DNA of 64,000 bases from Bretschneidera sinensis. Lineage: Eukaryota > Streptophyta > Magnoliopsida > Brassicales > Akaniaceae. Position 1 is the first letter of the stretch, and every line of letters starts with the position of its first letter. The stretch spans positions 24,625,727-24,689,726 of the forward strand of contig CM043703.1 of the NCBI GenBank assembly GCA_023935145.1, in the 5' to 3' direction. This document shows, piece after piece, positions 1 through 12,862 of the stretch. A program made the position numbers and the translations under genes. The notes under the pieces are model-generated. The model was not told where the DNA came from. It ran no database searches and worked only from the letters and a program-made list of their open reading frames with translations.

Positions 1-924
1 TTGTGCTGGAAAAAAAGAAATATATATACTAAACAAATAAATAAACATAAATACCAAGAAGGAAAGAAATGACGATAATGAAAAAAGGATATGTTGTGGG
101 GTGCCTCCCATGAGCGCTAAGTTTTACATCTTCAACTAGACAGGGTATCCTCTCACTGCTGGTCATCAGGTGGTGCAGTTGAAAAGGTACTAGATGCAGG
201 AGGTAGGCGATCGAGGATGGCCTGTAGCATCGCCTCCTGTCGTGCAAACTGCGCCTCCAACCCATCTATCCACTAATGGATCAGAACGGTCACCTCTCTG
301 TCCTCCTGACGGATGTCTGAGAGCTCACAGTGGAAGGAGGATAGCTCCTCGAGAAGGTGTTGGTACTCCGTGGACCCCATGTCTGGCTGGTCCTCCTCCC
401 ATGTAGGATTCACTACCGGGTGCTCGGCATCCATCGGATCATCCACCACAGGCTCAGTAATAGGAATATGCACTCGTTGTCCTCAGGGCATGTGAAACTG
501 GATGAGGCTTCATTGGGCCATCCCGAAGAAATGATGATCGCTTACTGGTCCATCAACGGAGGAGCCTCTGATCCCCTTCTTCTTGAAGATGTGGCTGAGC
601 AAGAAGGGGAAAGGGAGCCCCCGTGCATTAGCCGTGGTGGTCTGATGGCTATATACATGGTCCCAGAACTTGTGTATCTGACTCCATATGATGGCTGGAT
701 GGAGTACCAGTGACCCCAGTGAAAGGCATAGAGAACCTATAGAAACTGATCCCTCATCTGAGTCTTGTGGCCCAAAGGGCACACGTTACGTTGGAGGACG
801 GAGTCCACGAACCATAAGCGGGGAGGTAACCTCGACCTGCTCCCCACATTGTTGTGCCCATCCGTATACTGGCCCTCACACATGTCGTCGATGATGTGGG
901 GCAGAGGAAACGGGTCTGGCTACT
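1..924 (-). mobile_element. Athila-like Ty3 retrotransposon remnant, distal part
   Basis: Decayed minus-strand retroelement sequence that resumes at 6756 on the other side of a nested insertion. Read on the minus strand, about 924-510 holds broken frames resembling the plant putative transposon protein domain of Athila-type elements, with stretches such as HKFWDHVYS and LPPRLWFVDS. Nearer the window start, about 136-92, is a box whose minus-strand core reads TGGGAGGCACCCCA, a motif seen in many plant Ty3 elements; a related box occurs in the inner element at 3810-3855. Frameshifts and stops make it non-functional. The element's own LTRs are not visible, and the downstream end lies beyond the window. 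Confidence 0.6.
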
Positions 925-2224
925 TGATTATGCCCAAAGAGTAACGCGGTTGTTGTAGCACAGCTTTTGGATGTCGATTCCACAGGGAAACAATTTATCT
1001 ACAAAAGAAGGTGTGAACCATAACACAAACGATAAAGATTTAAGTGAGAAAATATGAACTTTTGATAATGAAGTAATTGTATAAAATAGATTGTAAAATA
1101 TAGTAGAGGAACAACAAGGTTCCGGGAATCCTCCCTAGGTTTGTTGCCCTAATTCTAACTTGGTTTAGTTGTTTTTATCTCGATTGCAAGTTTCACATCC
1201 CAAACAGACAATCGACAAGTATTCAATAAAAGCATATATAAACCCTAATGTAATTATTATGAAATACTTTACTTTTGATTCATGTACACATGATCTATCC
1301 TATAGGTTTATCAAGAAACGACAATATATCTTTTATGACAATATTGAAGTAATGGACAAGCCTAAAGAATAAATTTACCAGACTCAATTATATCCAAACA
1401 ATCTTGACATAAGAAAAGCATGACTAGATTTATATCAAGGAAAAAGATATAATCACCGGATTAGAGAAAATCTTATAATTAGATAGCAAAGTAAATCATA
1501 ACAATATCTTGACAATAAATCCTTATTACAACTGAACCAAATAAAGGAAAATAGGAACAACTACACCTAGAGATTCATCCTTTCGCCTTGCTTGGAGATT
1601 AGTTAGCCATGGGGCTCATGGTTGACCACTTTAATGGAGGAGAGTGTGGCTCTTTCTTCGAGTTTTTCAGACTTTTCTTCTTTTCCTCTTCAACCTTAAG
1701 TGATCTATTTATAGTACAAGGCTCCAAGGGTGTTTTTGGGTTTAATCTATTGCTAAAACCCTAATTAAGTTCAGATTCAGAGATGGGAAAAACGTGTGCG
1801 CGCTGCAGCATAGGCTGAGGCATGCTACGGCATAGGCCTTCCACTTGGTTGGGTGGTCCCTGGGTGCTGCGGCATGGGCTGGAGCATGCCGCAGCATGAG
1901 CTGATGCAGAAAAGGTGGAACTCCTAGATGCCGCAGCACAGATTGAGGCATGCTGCAGCACACCCTGGTGCTTTGATTTCTCTTCATATTTGCTTCTCTG
2001 CAACCACTTTGATACTTCATTATGCATGGAATCTTGGTGTTTGAAGCAACGATCGTTTTCCCTTCTCTTTTGGACTCAAAGTACCTAAAAATGCACCGAG
2101 ATAAGTCAATGATCAAGAATATCACTTTAGAGTTATTAACGTATAAAAATGCAATTAACACCGAGATCAACCCTAAAATGCTAACAATTAAGCACTGTTG
2201 AGATGCATTTTATGACTCTCATCA
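925..2224 (-). repeat. 3' LTR of the nested element (1300 bp)
   Basis: Begins TGATTATGCCC and ends CTCATCA on the plus strand, matching 5754-6755 closely. It keeps 298 bp (about 1261-1558) that the other LTR lacks. The minus-strand open frame over 1742-2170 is duplicated in the other LTR and looks like a by-product of LTR sequence, not a gene. Confidence 0.8.
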
Positions 2225-2235
2225 CAACCCCCAAC
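2225..2235 (-). other. Polypurine tract of the nested element
   Basis: Minus-strand GTTGGGGGTTG directly abuts the 3' LTR start, the expected place for the plus-strand primer of reverse transcription. It is short and contains T residues, so it is identified mainly by position. Confidence 0.45.
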
Positions 2236-3809
2236 TAGCTTATTGCTAGTCCCTAGCAATTCAAGCGAAAACGAGAGATGAATTCTATGGTAGGAATCAA
2301 AACAAGGTAAAGCAACACTAGTGTTAAACAAGGAGAAATTCACATTTTTGTCTCAGAAATTGCACATAATACACAGCACATAGAATCATTATATATCACT
2401 TAAGTCCAAAAATAATCCTAGCATCAATCTTAAAATCGTTATTGACTCTAATCATCCGTCTTACCATAATCCATTAATCCTAACACCCGGATGATTTTAT
2501 GCATGACATTCATGAATACAAGTCTTGGCCTCATAATAACTTGTGTGACATCAATCACTTAAACAAGCTCCATAGGCTTATTTTTCAAATCACTCTCCAC
2601 TATTGTAGAAAAATCACACTACATCGGATCAATAGGTCTTTAATAAGCTTGTAACGTTAGGCTAAGGTAAAGGTTAAGAAAGAATGGGAAGGATTTAACA
2701 AGTAAAAGAACTTAATCTCTTAGCTTTAAACACAACCACTTTTAAGCACTCGATAACTTTGCTTCAATGCTCAACTCTTTCAACCATTTTTTATAAGAGC
2801 ATATTTCTTGATAAGTTACCACTTTTCTTTTCTTTTCTTTTCTTATTTCTTTGTCATACTTCACTTCTCTTTTTCTTTTGTATTTTTAGCATGAGACCAT
2901 TTACCTCTTTTTTCATTCTTTTCTTTTCTTCTCTTTTCCACAACCCCTAACTTATCTCCTTTAATGTACTTGGGTTATGGTTTTTCATATTTCTATCCTT
3001 ACTCCTTTTAAGCGCTTCTCAACAATGTGTACAACTAAGTTCTTTTTAAAAGAAGGGTAATGATAAAATATTTTTAGGCTCATAAGGGTAAGTAAACGAG
3101 TTTTTGAAAGAAACCAGGCTCAACTTCTTTTTCAAGAAAAATGCTCAAATAGGTGACTAGTGATATATATCGCAAGGGTAGGTTTGAAAGCCTCAAACGG
3201 TCCAAAAATGGCCTATATCATATCCTAAGTAGTGTGCATTCTAGGAATTCGCCTCAAGTGATTATCAAATAAGTTCTAAAGCTTGTCGAGACCGCAAAAG
3301 TATTCATAAGGTAATCACACATAAAACTTCTTTAAATGCTTTAGATTAATCATACAATCTTACCACAAACTAGAGTCTCTAACTAAATCAAGATTGACAC
3401 ATAAATTATTCTCAAACTGAAACAAAATTTAACTTCTTCTAAATGCTATATGCTATCTCAATTAGGTTTATATCATTGACATGTGAATTAACTCTAAGGT
3501 TAACACCAAGCATGCTAAAAACAAACAAAAAGGGAAAATGACACCAAGCAGTTCAATGAAAAACATGAAAAATAGGGATATGTTTCCTCCACCCCCAACT
3601 TAAAATAAGTATTATCCTCAATGTGAAAGAAAAAGTTAAGAAAACTCCCTTTGTAGCCAAAAGTGCACAGAAGCTGAAAATTGTGCACCACTATTTGAAC
3701 TGCTTCGTATTTTTGTCCCTGAAAAAGGAATACGAAAGTAAAACTAGAAAACAGCAAAATAATAATAATAAATATGAAAAAGAAATATGAAAAACAGTAA
3801 AAATAAAAG

Positions 3810-3855
3810 GATATGTTGTGGGTTGCCTCTCATGAGCGCTAACTTTTACATCTTC
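3810..3855 (-). other. Conserved post-gag GGCA box of the inner element
   Basis: Minus strand TTAGCGCTCATGAGAGGCAA followed by CCCACAACATATCC. It lies just after the gag frame and closely matches 92-136 in the outer remnant. Boxes of this kind follow gag-like frames in many plant Ty3 elements. The short complementary ends (TGGG/CCCA in the outer copy) could form a small hairpin. Function unknown. Confidence 0.5.
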
Positions 3856-3867
3856 AGCCAAACGCTT

Positions 3868-5529
3868 TTATTCCCTCCTAGACAAACATAGGTTGAATGT
3901 ACCAGCCACTGCTTCATTGTCAAATTCGGTGCTTGTATGTTTTGGAGAGGCCTTAAGGATGTCATCAGTAACATCCGTAAATTCTGACTCGATATATGCT
4001 CTTGTGAAACCATGGGTGAGGGTGGACTCTAATGGATTAAGGTGTTGGACCTTTTCTATGAATGAGTCAATCATGTATGCTTAGTGGGTTTCGTCCACAT
4101 CCTCTGATTTTTTCGTTGTTGGGATGTGTAATGACTTACCACTTAGTGTCTCAATGACATTCACCTCCTTCAAATTCTGTTGTGCTAGGTGTTGACCATG
4201 GGGTGTGGACTGAGCTTGAGAAGGGAACTTACCTCGCTCAGTCACACTCAAGTAGTTCATCAACTTGGACACTTGGCTCTTTATCTCTTTATTTTCTTCA
4301 ACAACCTGCATAATTAAAGATTCAAGTCTTTGATTAGTCTTACTTTGTGCCTCAATAAAAGCATGCAAAGTGTCTTCTAAAGGACTCCTAGAGGATACAG
4401 GTGCATGATATGGTGCAGGATATGATCTAGGGGGTTGTATAGACGGTTGGTTTTAAGAGAAAGGTGAAAAAGGCTTCTTGTACATGCTTAAGGCATTACA
4501 TTGTTCCTCATACACCCCTCTTATCTCCGCAAATGTGGGACACTCTTGGGTGAGATAATTTACCCCGCCACACACAAAACATGGTCCAAAAGACCTTACA
4601 TGATTAGCTACATGTGTCGGCTGTAAACTCTTAGTCTTTAACACATCTAGCTCCCTAATGAGCATCTCGACCTTAGCCCTTAGGTTATCCTCTTCTCTAA
4701 GATGGTAAATTCCACCACCACTTGGATTTACTACAGGTCGTGACCTATTTGTGCTTTCAGTAGCACTAGGTCCACTCTAAGTGTGAGCTTTTTCAGCAAG
4801 CTCATTGAGGTACTCTATGGCCTCATCAGGATCTTTTTGTAAAAATTCACCATTACACATCATCTCTACAAATTGGCACTCTCTATATGTAAATCTCTCA
4901 TAAAAATAGTTCACTAAGCGCCAATTCTCATACCCATGGTGAGGACACATACTCAACAACTCCTTAAATCTCTCCCAAGAATGATACAAAGTCTCACTGT
5001 CCTTTTGTGCAAAGGTGGAGATTTGCCTTTTTAAAGCATTGGTCTTATGTTGGGGAAAGTATTTATTAAAGAAGATCTGAGTCATCTTAGTCCATGACCC
5101 AATAGATCGTGGTCTCAGTGAGTATAGCCAACTCTTAGCTCTATCCTTCAAAGCGAAAGGAAAGAACTAGAGTCTCATAATGTCATCATGTGCATCTTGA
5201 CTATGAAAAGTTGCAACTACTTCCTCAAACTCTCTAATGTGCACATATGGGTTTTCGCTTTCCAAGCCATGGAACATAGGGAGTAATTGTATCATCCCTG
5301 TTTTAAAGTCTAGTTGGTGAGTATTGGCTGGAAACATGATGCATGATGGTGTGGCTCTGTGTGTAGGGTTGAGGTAATCCTGAAGGGTCCTAGGGGGTTG
5401 ATATTCGTGTTCACTCATTTCTTCGGGGCTAGATGGATTGTCAAATAAATGATTTAGAAAAGAATTTAATTTTGACTCTAGCACAGGCCTACAAGCAAAT
5501 CTACCCAAAGTGTCTCTATATCGGGGCAT
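3868..5529 (-). pseudogene. gag: Broken gag gene of the nested element
   Basis: One minus-strand frame runs from ATG 5529 to about 3868 (some 554 codons) and is interrupted by in-frame stops near 5167, 4777, 4453 and 4081. All five segments share the same frame, so damage is by nonsense mutation without visible frameshifts. The second segment is a classic retrotransposon gag domain (AKSWLYSLRPRSIGSW, FFNKYFPQHKT, LYHSWERFKELL). The third carries a zinc-knuckle relic CFVCGGVNYLTQEC in which the histidine position is tyrosine. The fourth and fifth look like a coiled linker. Such elements make a capsid-like particle; this copy cannot. No pol frame follows. Confidence 0.8.
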
Positions 5530-5730
5530 GCAAGATCACAAAATAATAAAAATACTATAAAAAGAAAGAATAAAATAAAATATAAACAAAATAAAAAAAT
5601 TAATGCAGCAAGCTAAAAGAAGGAACGAAGTTACAGCCTTTATAAACTGCTGAAAGGAAAAAAAAACTATCTACAATTCTTCTACTGTCTTGTCTCAAAG
5701 TTGACAATCTTCCTTGTTCTTAAATGTGTC

Positions 5731-5748
5731 TCCCCGGCAACAGCGCCA
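5731..5748 (-). other. Primer-binding site of the nested element
   Basis: Minus-strand TGGCGCTGTTGCCGGGGA lies five bases inside the 5' LTR. It is one base off the form complementary to the 3' end of plant tRNA-Asp (TGGCGCCGTTGCCGGGGA) used by many plant Ty3 elements. Its side of the element fixes the orientation. Confidence 0.75.
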
Positions 5749-5753
5749 AAATT

Positions 5754-6755
5754 TGATTATGCCCAAAGAGTAACGCGGTTGTTGTAGCACAGCTTTGGGG
5801 TGTCGATTCCACAGGGAAACAATTTATCTACAAAAGAAGGTGTGAACCATAACACAAACGATAAAGATTTAAGTGAGAAAATATGAACTTTTGATAATGA
5901 AATAATTGTGTAAAATAGATTGTAAAAAATAGTAAAGGAACAAAAAGGTTTCGAGAATCCTCCCTAGGTTTGTTGCCCTAATCCTAACTTGGTTTAGTTG
6001 TTTTTATCTCGATTGCAAGTTTCACATCTCAAACAGGCAATCGGCAAGTATTCAATAAGAGCATATATAAACCCTAATGTAATTGTTATAACTACACCTA
6101 GGGATTTATCCCTTCGCCTTGCTTGGAGATTAGTTAGCCATGGGGCTCATGGTTGATCACTTTGATGGAGGAGAGTGTGGCTCCTTCTTTGAGTTTTTCA
6201 GACTTTTCTTCTTTTCCTCTTCAACTCTAAGTGATTTATTTATAGTACAAGGGTCCAAAGGTGTTTTTGGGTTTAATCTATTGCTAAAACCCTAATTAAG
6301 TTCGAACTCGGAGATGGGAAAAACGTGTGCGCGTTGCAGCATAGGCTGAGGCATGCTGTGGCATGGGCCTTCCACTTGGTTGGGTGGTCCCTGGGTGCTG
6401 CGGCATGGGCTGGAGCATGCCGCAGCATGAGCTGATGCAGAAAAGGTGGAACTCCTGGATGTCGCAGCACAAATTGAGGCATGCTGCAGCACACCCTGGT
6501 GCTTTGATTTCTCTTCATGTTTGCTTCTCTGCAACCACTTTGATACTTCGTTATGCATGGAATCTTGGCGTTTGAAGCAACGATCGTTTTTCCTTCTCTT
6601 TTGGACTCAAAGTACCTGAAAATGCACCGAGATAAGTCAATGATCAAGAATATCACTTTAGAGTTATTAACATATAAAAATGCAATTAACACCGAGATCA
6701 ACCCTAAAATGCTAACAATTAAGCACTGTTGAGATGCATTTTATGGCTCTCATCA
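5754..6755 (-). repeat. 5' LTR of the nested element (1002 bp, internally deleted)
   Basis: Direct repeat of 925-2224 with the same TG..CA ends. It lacks a 298-bp block present in the 3' LTR; the join falls near 6080. Numerous point differences between the LTRs indicate an old insertion. Confidence 0.8.
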
Positions 6756-7342
6756 CTGCTCCTTCATATGGCTATCCTCTAGAGGGGACTCATCACAGCA
6801 GTGGACGGAAGTGGCGATGTTTGTGGTGGTCAGCTCTATGAATCTGCCCTGGACTGAAGAGGATAAAATATCTGGTCGGGTGCAATCATAGGTCAGGTTC
6901 TCGTAGAAGCTGACCACGAATCTAGTGTAAGCAGTCGAACAGACCGGCTTGAACAGCTGCTTGAGACCCCGGGCCTTGAACTCTTGGACCGCTCATCTTG
7001 TGGAATCCAAGCTCTTGAAGTCCTCATCTATGTTGAACGTAGTCTCGAACAGGATTTCACGCTGCTCGAAACTAGACCGGGTGGAAAGGGAGCGACTGTT
7101 GAAGGCTCGCGAACGAGAGGCCATGTGCTGAGAAAAATAGTGCAGCTTCTGGCGTGTTTACACTCGTTCGCAGTTGATGGTGCGCTCGATCACACAGAGT
7201 GATGGGCGCTCGATCGCGAATACCTAGTGCTTGATCGCACTTGCTCAGGCAATTTATCAAACAGTTTCTGTGCGACAGAAGCTTGAAGATGTGGAAATCA
7301 CACCAAGTTGACCCCAACCTCCTGTAAACATAAAATAACACA
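6756..7342 (-). mobile_element. Athila-like remnant, proximal part with ORF start
   Basis: Continuation of the remnant at 1-924, separated from it by the inner element. An ATG at 7124 (minus) opens a frame beginning MASRSRAFNSRS and continuing through FEQREILFETTF and FVVSFYENLT, typical of the N-terminal part of Athila-like ORFs with the plant transposon protein domain. The frame has an in-frame TGA at 6995-6993 and then reaches the insertion point at 6755/6756, beyond which it resumes at 924. 7125-7342 is leader-like sequence with repeated GCTCGATC words. The remnant abuts the end of the left inverted-repeat arm at about 7343. Confidence 0.55.
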
Positions 7343-10300
7343 CCCTTTAATTCTTCAGCAACAAAATTCAAATAGCAATGCCAATACCCAATACAATACG
7401 AAAGAACAATACAAACTAAAAAATGATCACACAACAGCACGAAGAGTCCTAATCATCCAAGCAAAAAAATAATTAAAAAGAACATCAATAAGCCAAAAAA
7501 TTTAACACGGCATTTGCATGCAAAAGCTTCAATCAGAGTTAAGAGCCTACCATTTTCGCCGCTGCAAATTCTCTGACTCACCAGTGAACCAACTCGCCCT
7601 CGACTCACACAAAGAGAGTACCCTCTCCCTTCACACCCAAAACTCGAACTGGAACTGTAACTGTCTAAAAGCCAACTGCGCCTTATACTGCACCGTTTTG
7701 CATAAGTAATCCACTGGTGAAGATCAAGCGCTAATCATGCAAATAACCAAAACCTCCAGGCTTTTGATCTACACGACTACAATCAATCTGCACACAAACA
7801 ACAAAACCTAATAATCAACCACTCCAATCAATTAATCAAAATCACTGGAAAAAAAAAACATTCATTCGACGATATATATATAGAGAGAGAAAAGTTATAC
7901 TTCAGTATAGATAAAGCGTTTTAAACGATCAAGTTGATTTTAAAAATCTTTGCATGCCAAAACGCGCGCACACACAGCAACGGAGAGAAAATAATGGAAA
8001 CTGAGATAAATGAGAGAGGAGAAAGAGTACCATCGCTAGAGATATCGTCGCCGGTAAGATTTTCCGGCGATTACACCCCTTACACTTTTCCCTTTTTTGT
8101 CTGGGCCAGTGAAAACTGAAAACCAAAGAAATGCACGCTACATTTTGAGGGAGCGTGAGCTTGGGTTTTTACTGTGACGACGAGGGAAATAGTGTAGAGC
8201 CGTCTATCATAACCATTTGTGGTTTCTTCATCTGACCGTACACGTGGAGGCGCAATGATCTTTAGGGGGTCCGGGATGTGGAAGCTTTGGAAGCTTTGTA
8301 TTTGAGCTGTACAAATAAAATTGATGGGGAAATCTTGACCGTAGTAACAGATTTCCAAATTTATAGAAGCTTTATATGGGAGGGTAGTGAAATCAAGCTT
8401 GCCATCTTTATAAATATTTACCAAATTTAATTAAAAAATGTGGCAATATATCATTGGCTAGCACGTGAATCCATGTATGTCATTGTATGTGTAAAAAATC
8501 TTAATCAAGATTGGATTTAAAACTAATAATTTAGATATGTTAATAATTTTATTGATACTTTTTATGAATTTTATTAGTAAAATTATATAAGTGTGAGACA
8601 AAAAGATAATGTTACTAATTAAATCTTTAAAAATTACTCAATAAAATTTCGAACGAATCTAAAATAACTTAGAATTCATCTCGCATGTGTACAAATGAGA
8701 TATTGTTTTCTTTCTTTTCAATTTGAAAAATTATTTTATCAATTTGAGTTTACTGTTGGAGCTCACACCGATTATTTTATCAGTCCGAGGAAAATGGTTT
8801 TCATGCATTCATTAACTTGAAATAAAAATGAAACAATTTGAGATCTTGACCTTTCATTTTTAACTCTCCCCAAGGCCTTAGAAGCTAGATACAATTAACC
8901 ATGTGATATTTTTGGTCATGTTAATTAAGAATTTGAATGTATAATAGTTGTTTGGACAATGATACAATGTATGAAAGGTAACCCCTTGAGAATTACTAAA
9001 TATTTAAATATTTTTTTAATTATGGTAATTTGATTAATTTTATTGGAAAGATAACATTTGGTTGTGTGTGTAACAAACAAAAAAAGTGAGCAAAAACAAC
9101 AATTTTCAGTACCAACATTGTTTGCTTTGTATTGTACAAAACAGAGGGAATTGATACTTGTAGTGAATAACCAAATAGGAAAATATTAATAATTTTTCCT
9201 AAATATGAAGAAAATGTGAGATAATAATTCAATTGCAAATCTTTCATTTTAAATAGCATTTGAAAATTATTACCTTAATAATTGTAAAAACATTATATTT
9301 CAAGAAGAAAGTTTCCTAATATAGATTTAGTGTTAGATAATGCTTTTAATAGGTTTTTGGGTACCATGTTGTTCCATTAATATTTCCATAATTATACTCA
9401 AATGTAAGTACTCATGTTTTTTTTTCTTTGATTGAATACTCATGGTAATTCTTTCCTACTTTTTTTTATCACTCATGTTAAATTTATTTATTATTATTGA
9501 TACATTACAAATGATTTGGACAACGAAACAACAAGATTATTGATTTCATAAGTGTTCATTGATTTTCTTTTTCATTTTTTTAGGGAAGTTGTAACAAGGA
9601 CCGAGCCAAGAATTTGAATTTGGGAGTTAAATTTGTGTATTTTTTTATTGAATTCGGTTTTTTATGCATAATTAATAAATAAATAAAATTGAACTTTGGA
9701 GGAAGAGAGCATGGACAGAGTTTAACACACACATTTATGCCATTGAGTAAGGGATTTGTATCATCGTTTTAATTACCATATATATTGTTGTAGAAATAAT
9801 ATTTTCAAATTGCGCATGTAACTCTTAAATAGGATTCAGTTTTTTATACATAATTAATGAAATTTAACTTTTAGTGAGGAAAACATGGACCTAGTTTTAT
9901 ACCCACTTGAGTAAGGGATTTGTAACATCATATTCATTACCGTATATATTATTGTAGAAAGAATATTTTTAAATTACGCATGTAGCTTTTAAATATAATA
10001 TCTTTAATGCATAAGTTCTCTAAATTGTAGAATTCATTTAATACTTTTCAAATGTTGATTAGTAATACGTTCTTTTACCTCGATAAAACAAGAATAACTT
10101 TTTGTTAAAATTTTGGAAAAGAAGACAAAAGATGAGAACTTATAAAGAAATACATTTAAACAAATTATACATTTTTTTTTAAAAATGAATTTTGGTTTAT
10201 TGGAATATATTTTAAAAATATGATAAAGCACAAGATTAGTTAGAAAAAAATTTCGATGGATTTTTTTTAAAAGAAATTCGAAAATATTGTACTCCTCGCT

Positions 10301-11493
10301 TATATAAATATGGTATTATTTTACGATAGTTCATTAATAGTATCCGCATTAAAATGAGTAAAAAGCATGGTGTTTCGAGAGTATTAAATGAAAATAGAGT
10401 ATAAGTTATCGATGATGTATAGTCAATGACAAGGAAAATTAAAATTTATATTTTAATTTTCCTCTCCTCTTAAATATACCCTTTTGCCTCTCATTTTTCA
10501 AACAATTCCTTTCCAATGAAGCATGAAATTTCCCTCTCCTCTTTTTCTCTCTCTAGATCTGATAATTGTTCATGTTTTATTTTGTTTTTAAATTTATTTT
10601 TGTTATTTTTCAAAAAGATTATTAAGAAAATAAAAAATTTTAATTTAATTTCTTATAAATATGTAGAATGAAGTTTGTTTGAATTAATTTTTTTAAAAAA
10701 ATTGTTTAAATCAGTATTAATAATATTTTGAATATATTTTTATTAGCATTAATTTATTTATTAATATCAACTCGTTCAATAATTTGTGCACATACTCATT
10801 TAACATATAATTGTTTAACTTAAATAAATATAGCTATTTAAAATTTATATATTATCAATCATTATAAAGTTAATTAATTAATTTATATTGCTAAAAGATC
10901 AAAAAGTTATTCAAGCAAAATTAGATTGAAAAATCAATAAACACCAAACAAGAAATATAAATCAAATGTTTCATTGGTCATTTTAATAGCTTTAAATTGA
11001 TTTCAATGTTTTTTTTAATCAAACATGTAATAGTTTTATGTATTATCACCAAACATCATTACATTTTACCTAATGTTTTAATATCCCCTTTATATTTTAA
11101 AAGTTATCAATCAACCTCTTATGTTTTAAGCATGTATCCAATAAACATTTTTAGTGATAATTTTGACTGGTGCACAGAAAAATCTTGACTACTAATCAGA
11201 GCAAACAATTTTGTCATAATTTTTATGTGCTCCGATATCAATTTTGGTTAAAACTTTTGTGTGCTTCAAAATCAATTTTATCGAAATTATCACTATAAAG
11301 ATTTATTGAATGCATACCTAAAATGTAAAAAAATAAGTTGATCAATTTTAAAATATAATAATAACAATAAAATACATTATAAAATGTAAGAGTTTTCGAT
11401 GATAATAACTCTTGAAATATTTACAAACATACTTTTAATAACAACTCATTTAGAGTGGACTCCAAGTCTAGGCCTATTACAAACAAGTATAAA
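7343..11493 (-). repeat. Left arm of a 4-kb inverted duplication
   Basis: Reverse-complement copy of 21376-25373. Shadow ORFs pair across the arms: the 65-residue frames at 7929-8126 and 24628-24825 differ at one residue, the 79-residue frames at 9020-9259 and 23508-23747 at two, and the 114-residue frames at 8080-8424 and 24330-24674 at four. The match stops abruptly at about 7343, where this arm meets retroelement sequence while the right arm continues into a gene intron, and at about 11493 on the loop side. About 7500-8430 corresponds to the leader and proximal promoter of the gene at the right arm. This is the truncated copy and carries no complete gene. The rest of the arm (8450-11493) is AT-rich with no coding signal. 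Confidence 0.9.
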
Positions 11494-12149
11494 GTGTAAT
11501 AATGTTACAATAAGAACATTAGTTTACTTGTTAAGACCTATAACACTTATTAAGTCATGAGATTAAATATTTAATTTATATATTTTTTTAAATTTTAATT
11601 TTTTAAAAAAATTCATAGGTCAGGTGTCCGTGACATAATTTTTGCACTTCGAACACTTGGACGTACATCCCAAACAAAAAACAAATATCCCAAAAAAATA
11701 ATTAATTTTATACGTCCCAAAACGTTTTTATCGTTTCACCTCTGAACAAACCCTAAACGAATCCCAAAAAGGCTCATAAAAACACTAATGGTGAGTTATG
11801 AAGTGGAAAACGTGAGTGGGTAGAAGTAACATTTGTGTGGGCCTACGTAAAGATTTTTACTCCAATAGGAATGAAGTCAGCGCGCAGCTTACGTGGTAAT
11901 TGGTGGTTGGGTGTTTGGTTACTAAACAAGAGAGTCAAAGCTAGCTTCGTCTGTATGTGAATACATGAGAAACTAGAAGTACACGTGTTTGGCGGCGTGG
12001 TGAAAATAAGCGTCATGGTTTCACACTCTTTATATGTTCTTTTATCTTGTCTAGTTAAAAAGTAATTCACCGCAAATTTGTTTAACGAGTAAGTGATAGA
12101 AACCGACCCATTTGTCCGGCCTGATTGTTAAAGATGTTGGAGTAGTAAT

Positions 12150-12596
12150 TAGGGTCAAACTGAGTCCACCAGTTCGGATAGAATTGATCAGTTTAAAACT
12201 CGATTTAATAAGTTATGATTTTGAATTGATTAGTTTATTGAGCTCAATTTAAATAAATATCAAACTCGATTTAATAAATTTATGAGTTATATTAATTTAA
12301 TTAATAAATTAAATAAATATTATATTTATTTTATATATATTATAAAAAATATTTATTTTTAAAAATATAAATATCAAATTTATTTATTTTATTTTAAAAA
12401 ATATATATTTATTATTTTATTTTAAAAAGTTCGGTTCGAGCTCAATTCTGAATTTTAATTTTACAAGTCGAGCTCACGTTCAAATTTCATAACTTGAGTT
12501 CGGTTCGAAAATCAACTCGAATAAGATTTTTATTTACAAACCGAGCTTGAGCTCCCCTCAACTTGGGCTCGACTTGAATCCACCTCTAATATTAAT
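12150..12596. mobile_element. Decayed hAT-like non-autonomous element
   Basis: AT-rich core flanked by complementary blocks rich in ACTCGAT and GAGCTC, ending in TTGAATCCACCTCTAAT. Its right end resembles the inverse of the left end of the element at 13875. The left boundary is vague. No transposase frame. Confidence 0.4.
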
Positions 12597-12630
12597 TTTG
12601 AAAAATTTGAGTTATAATGAGTAAGTTCAA

Positions 12631-12862
12631 ACAGGTTTGAACAAAAACAAAAACTTTAATTTATCCACATATCGTGATATTTTTTTATTAATCAAATATG
12701 TTGATAGACAAAAAGTATTGTTATCGGTTTTGACTCTCTTAAAAGTTTTTGGTTAGACCGGATCTTGAAACTCCATCAATAACTTTGAGAAACTTCACTG
12801 ATATCGTTACTATAGGTATAGGATCCAAAAAATAATATAACCAATGAAATTCTTTAAAATTT
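12631..12862 (+). repeat. Dispersed 240-bp repeat, copy 1
   Basis: Direct repeat of 18294-18541. Both start ACAGGTTTGAACAAAAAC and end near ACCAATAAAATTT or its variant, with scattered substitutions. A weaker relative seems to lie at 56885-57050. Class unknown. Confidence 0.6.

Larger units (their letters stand above)
925..6755 (-). mobile_element. Nested gag-only LTR retrotransposon (Ty3-like)
   Basis: A complete but non-autonomous element inserted in the Athila-like remnant, transcribed from the minus strand. It has two LTRs bounded by TG..CA, a primer-binding site next to the 5' LTR, a broken gag frame, and a purine-rich tract next to the 3' LTR. No reverse transcriptase, integrase or protease frame is visible between 2236 and 3868, so the element needed helper proteins. 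Flanking pentamers are CTACT (920-924) and CTGCT (6756-6760), consistent with a 5-bp target duplication carrying one mutation. The host ORF resumes across the element, supporting the nesting. Confidence 0.8.

Noticed and set aside
1742..2170. 142-residue ORF, repeated at 6273-6701
   Set aside because: Both copies lie wholly within the LTRs of the nested element, so their conservation reflects LTR identity.
2759..2950. 63-residue plus-strand ORF
   Set aside because: Low-complexity Phe/Leu/Ser from a CT-rich run inside the retroelement, on the strand opposite to its genes.
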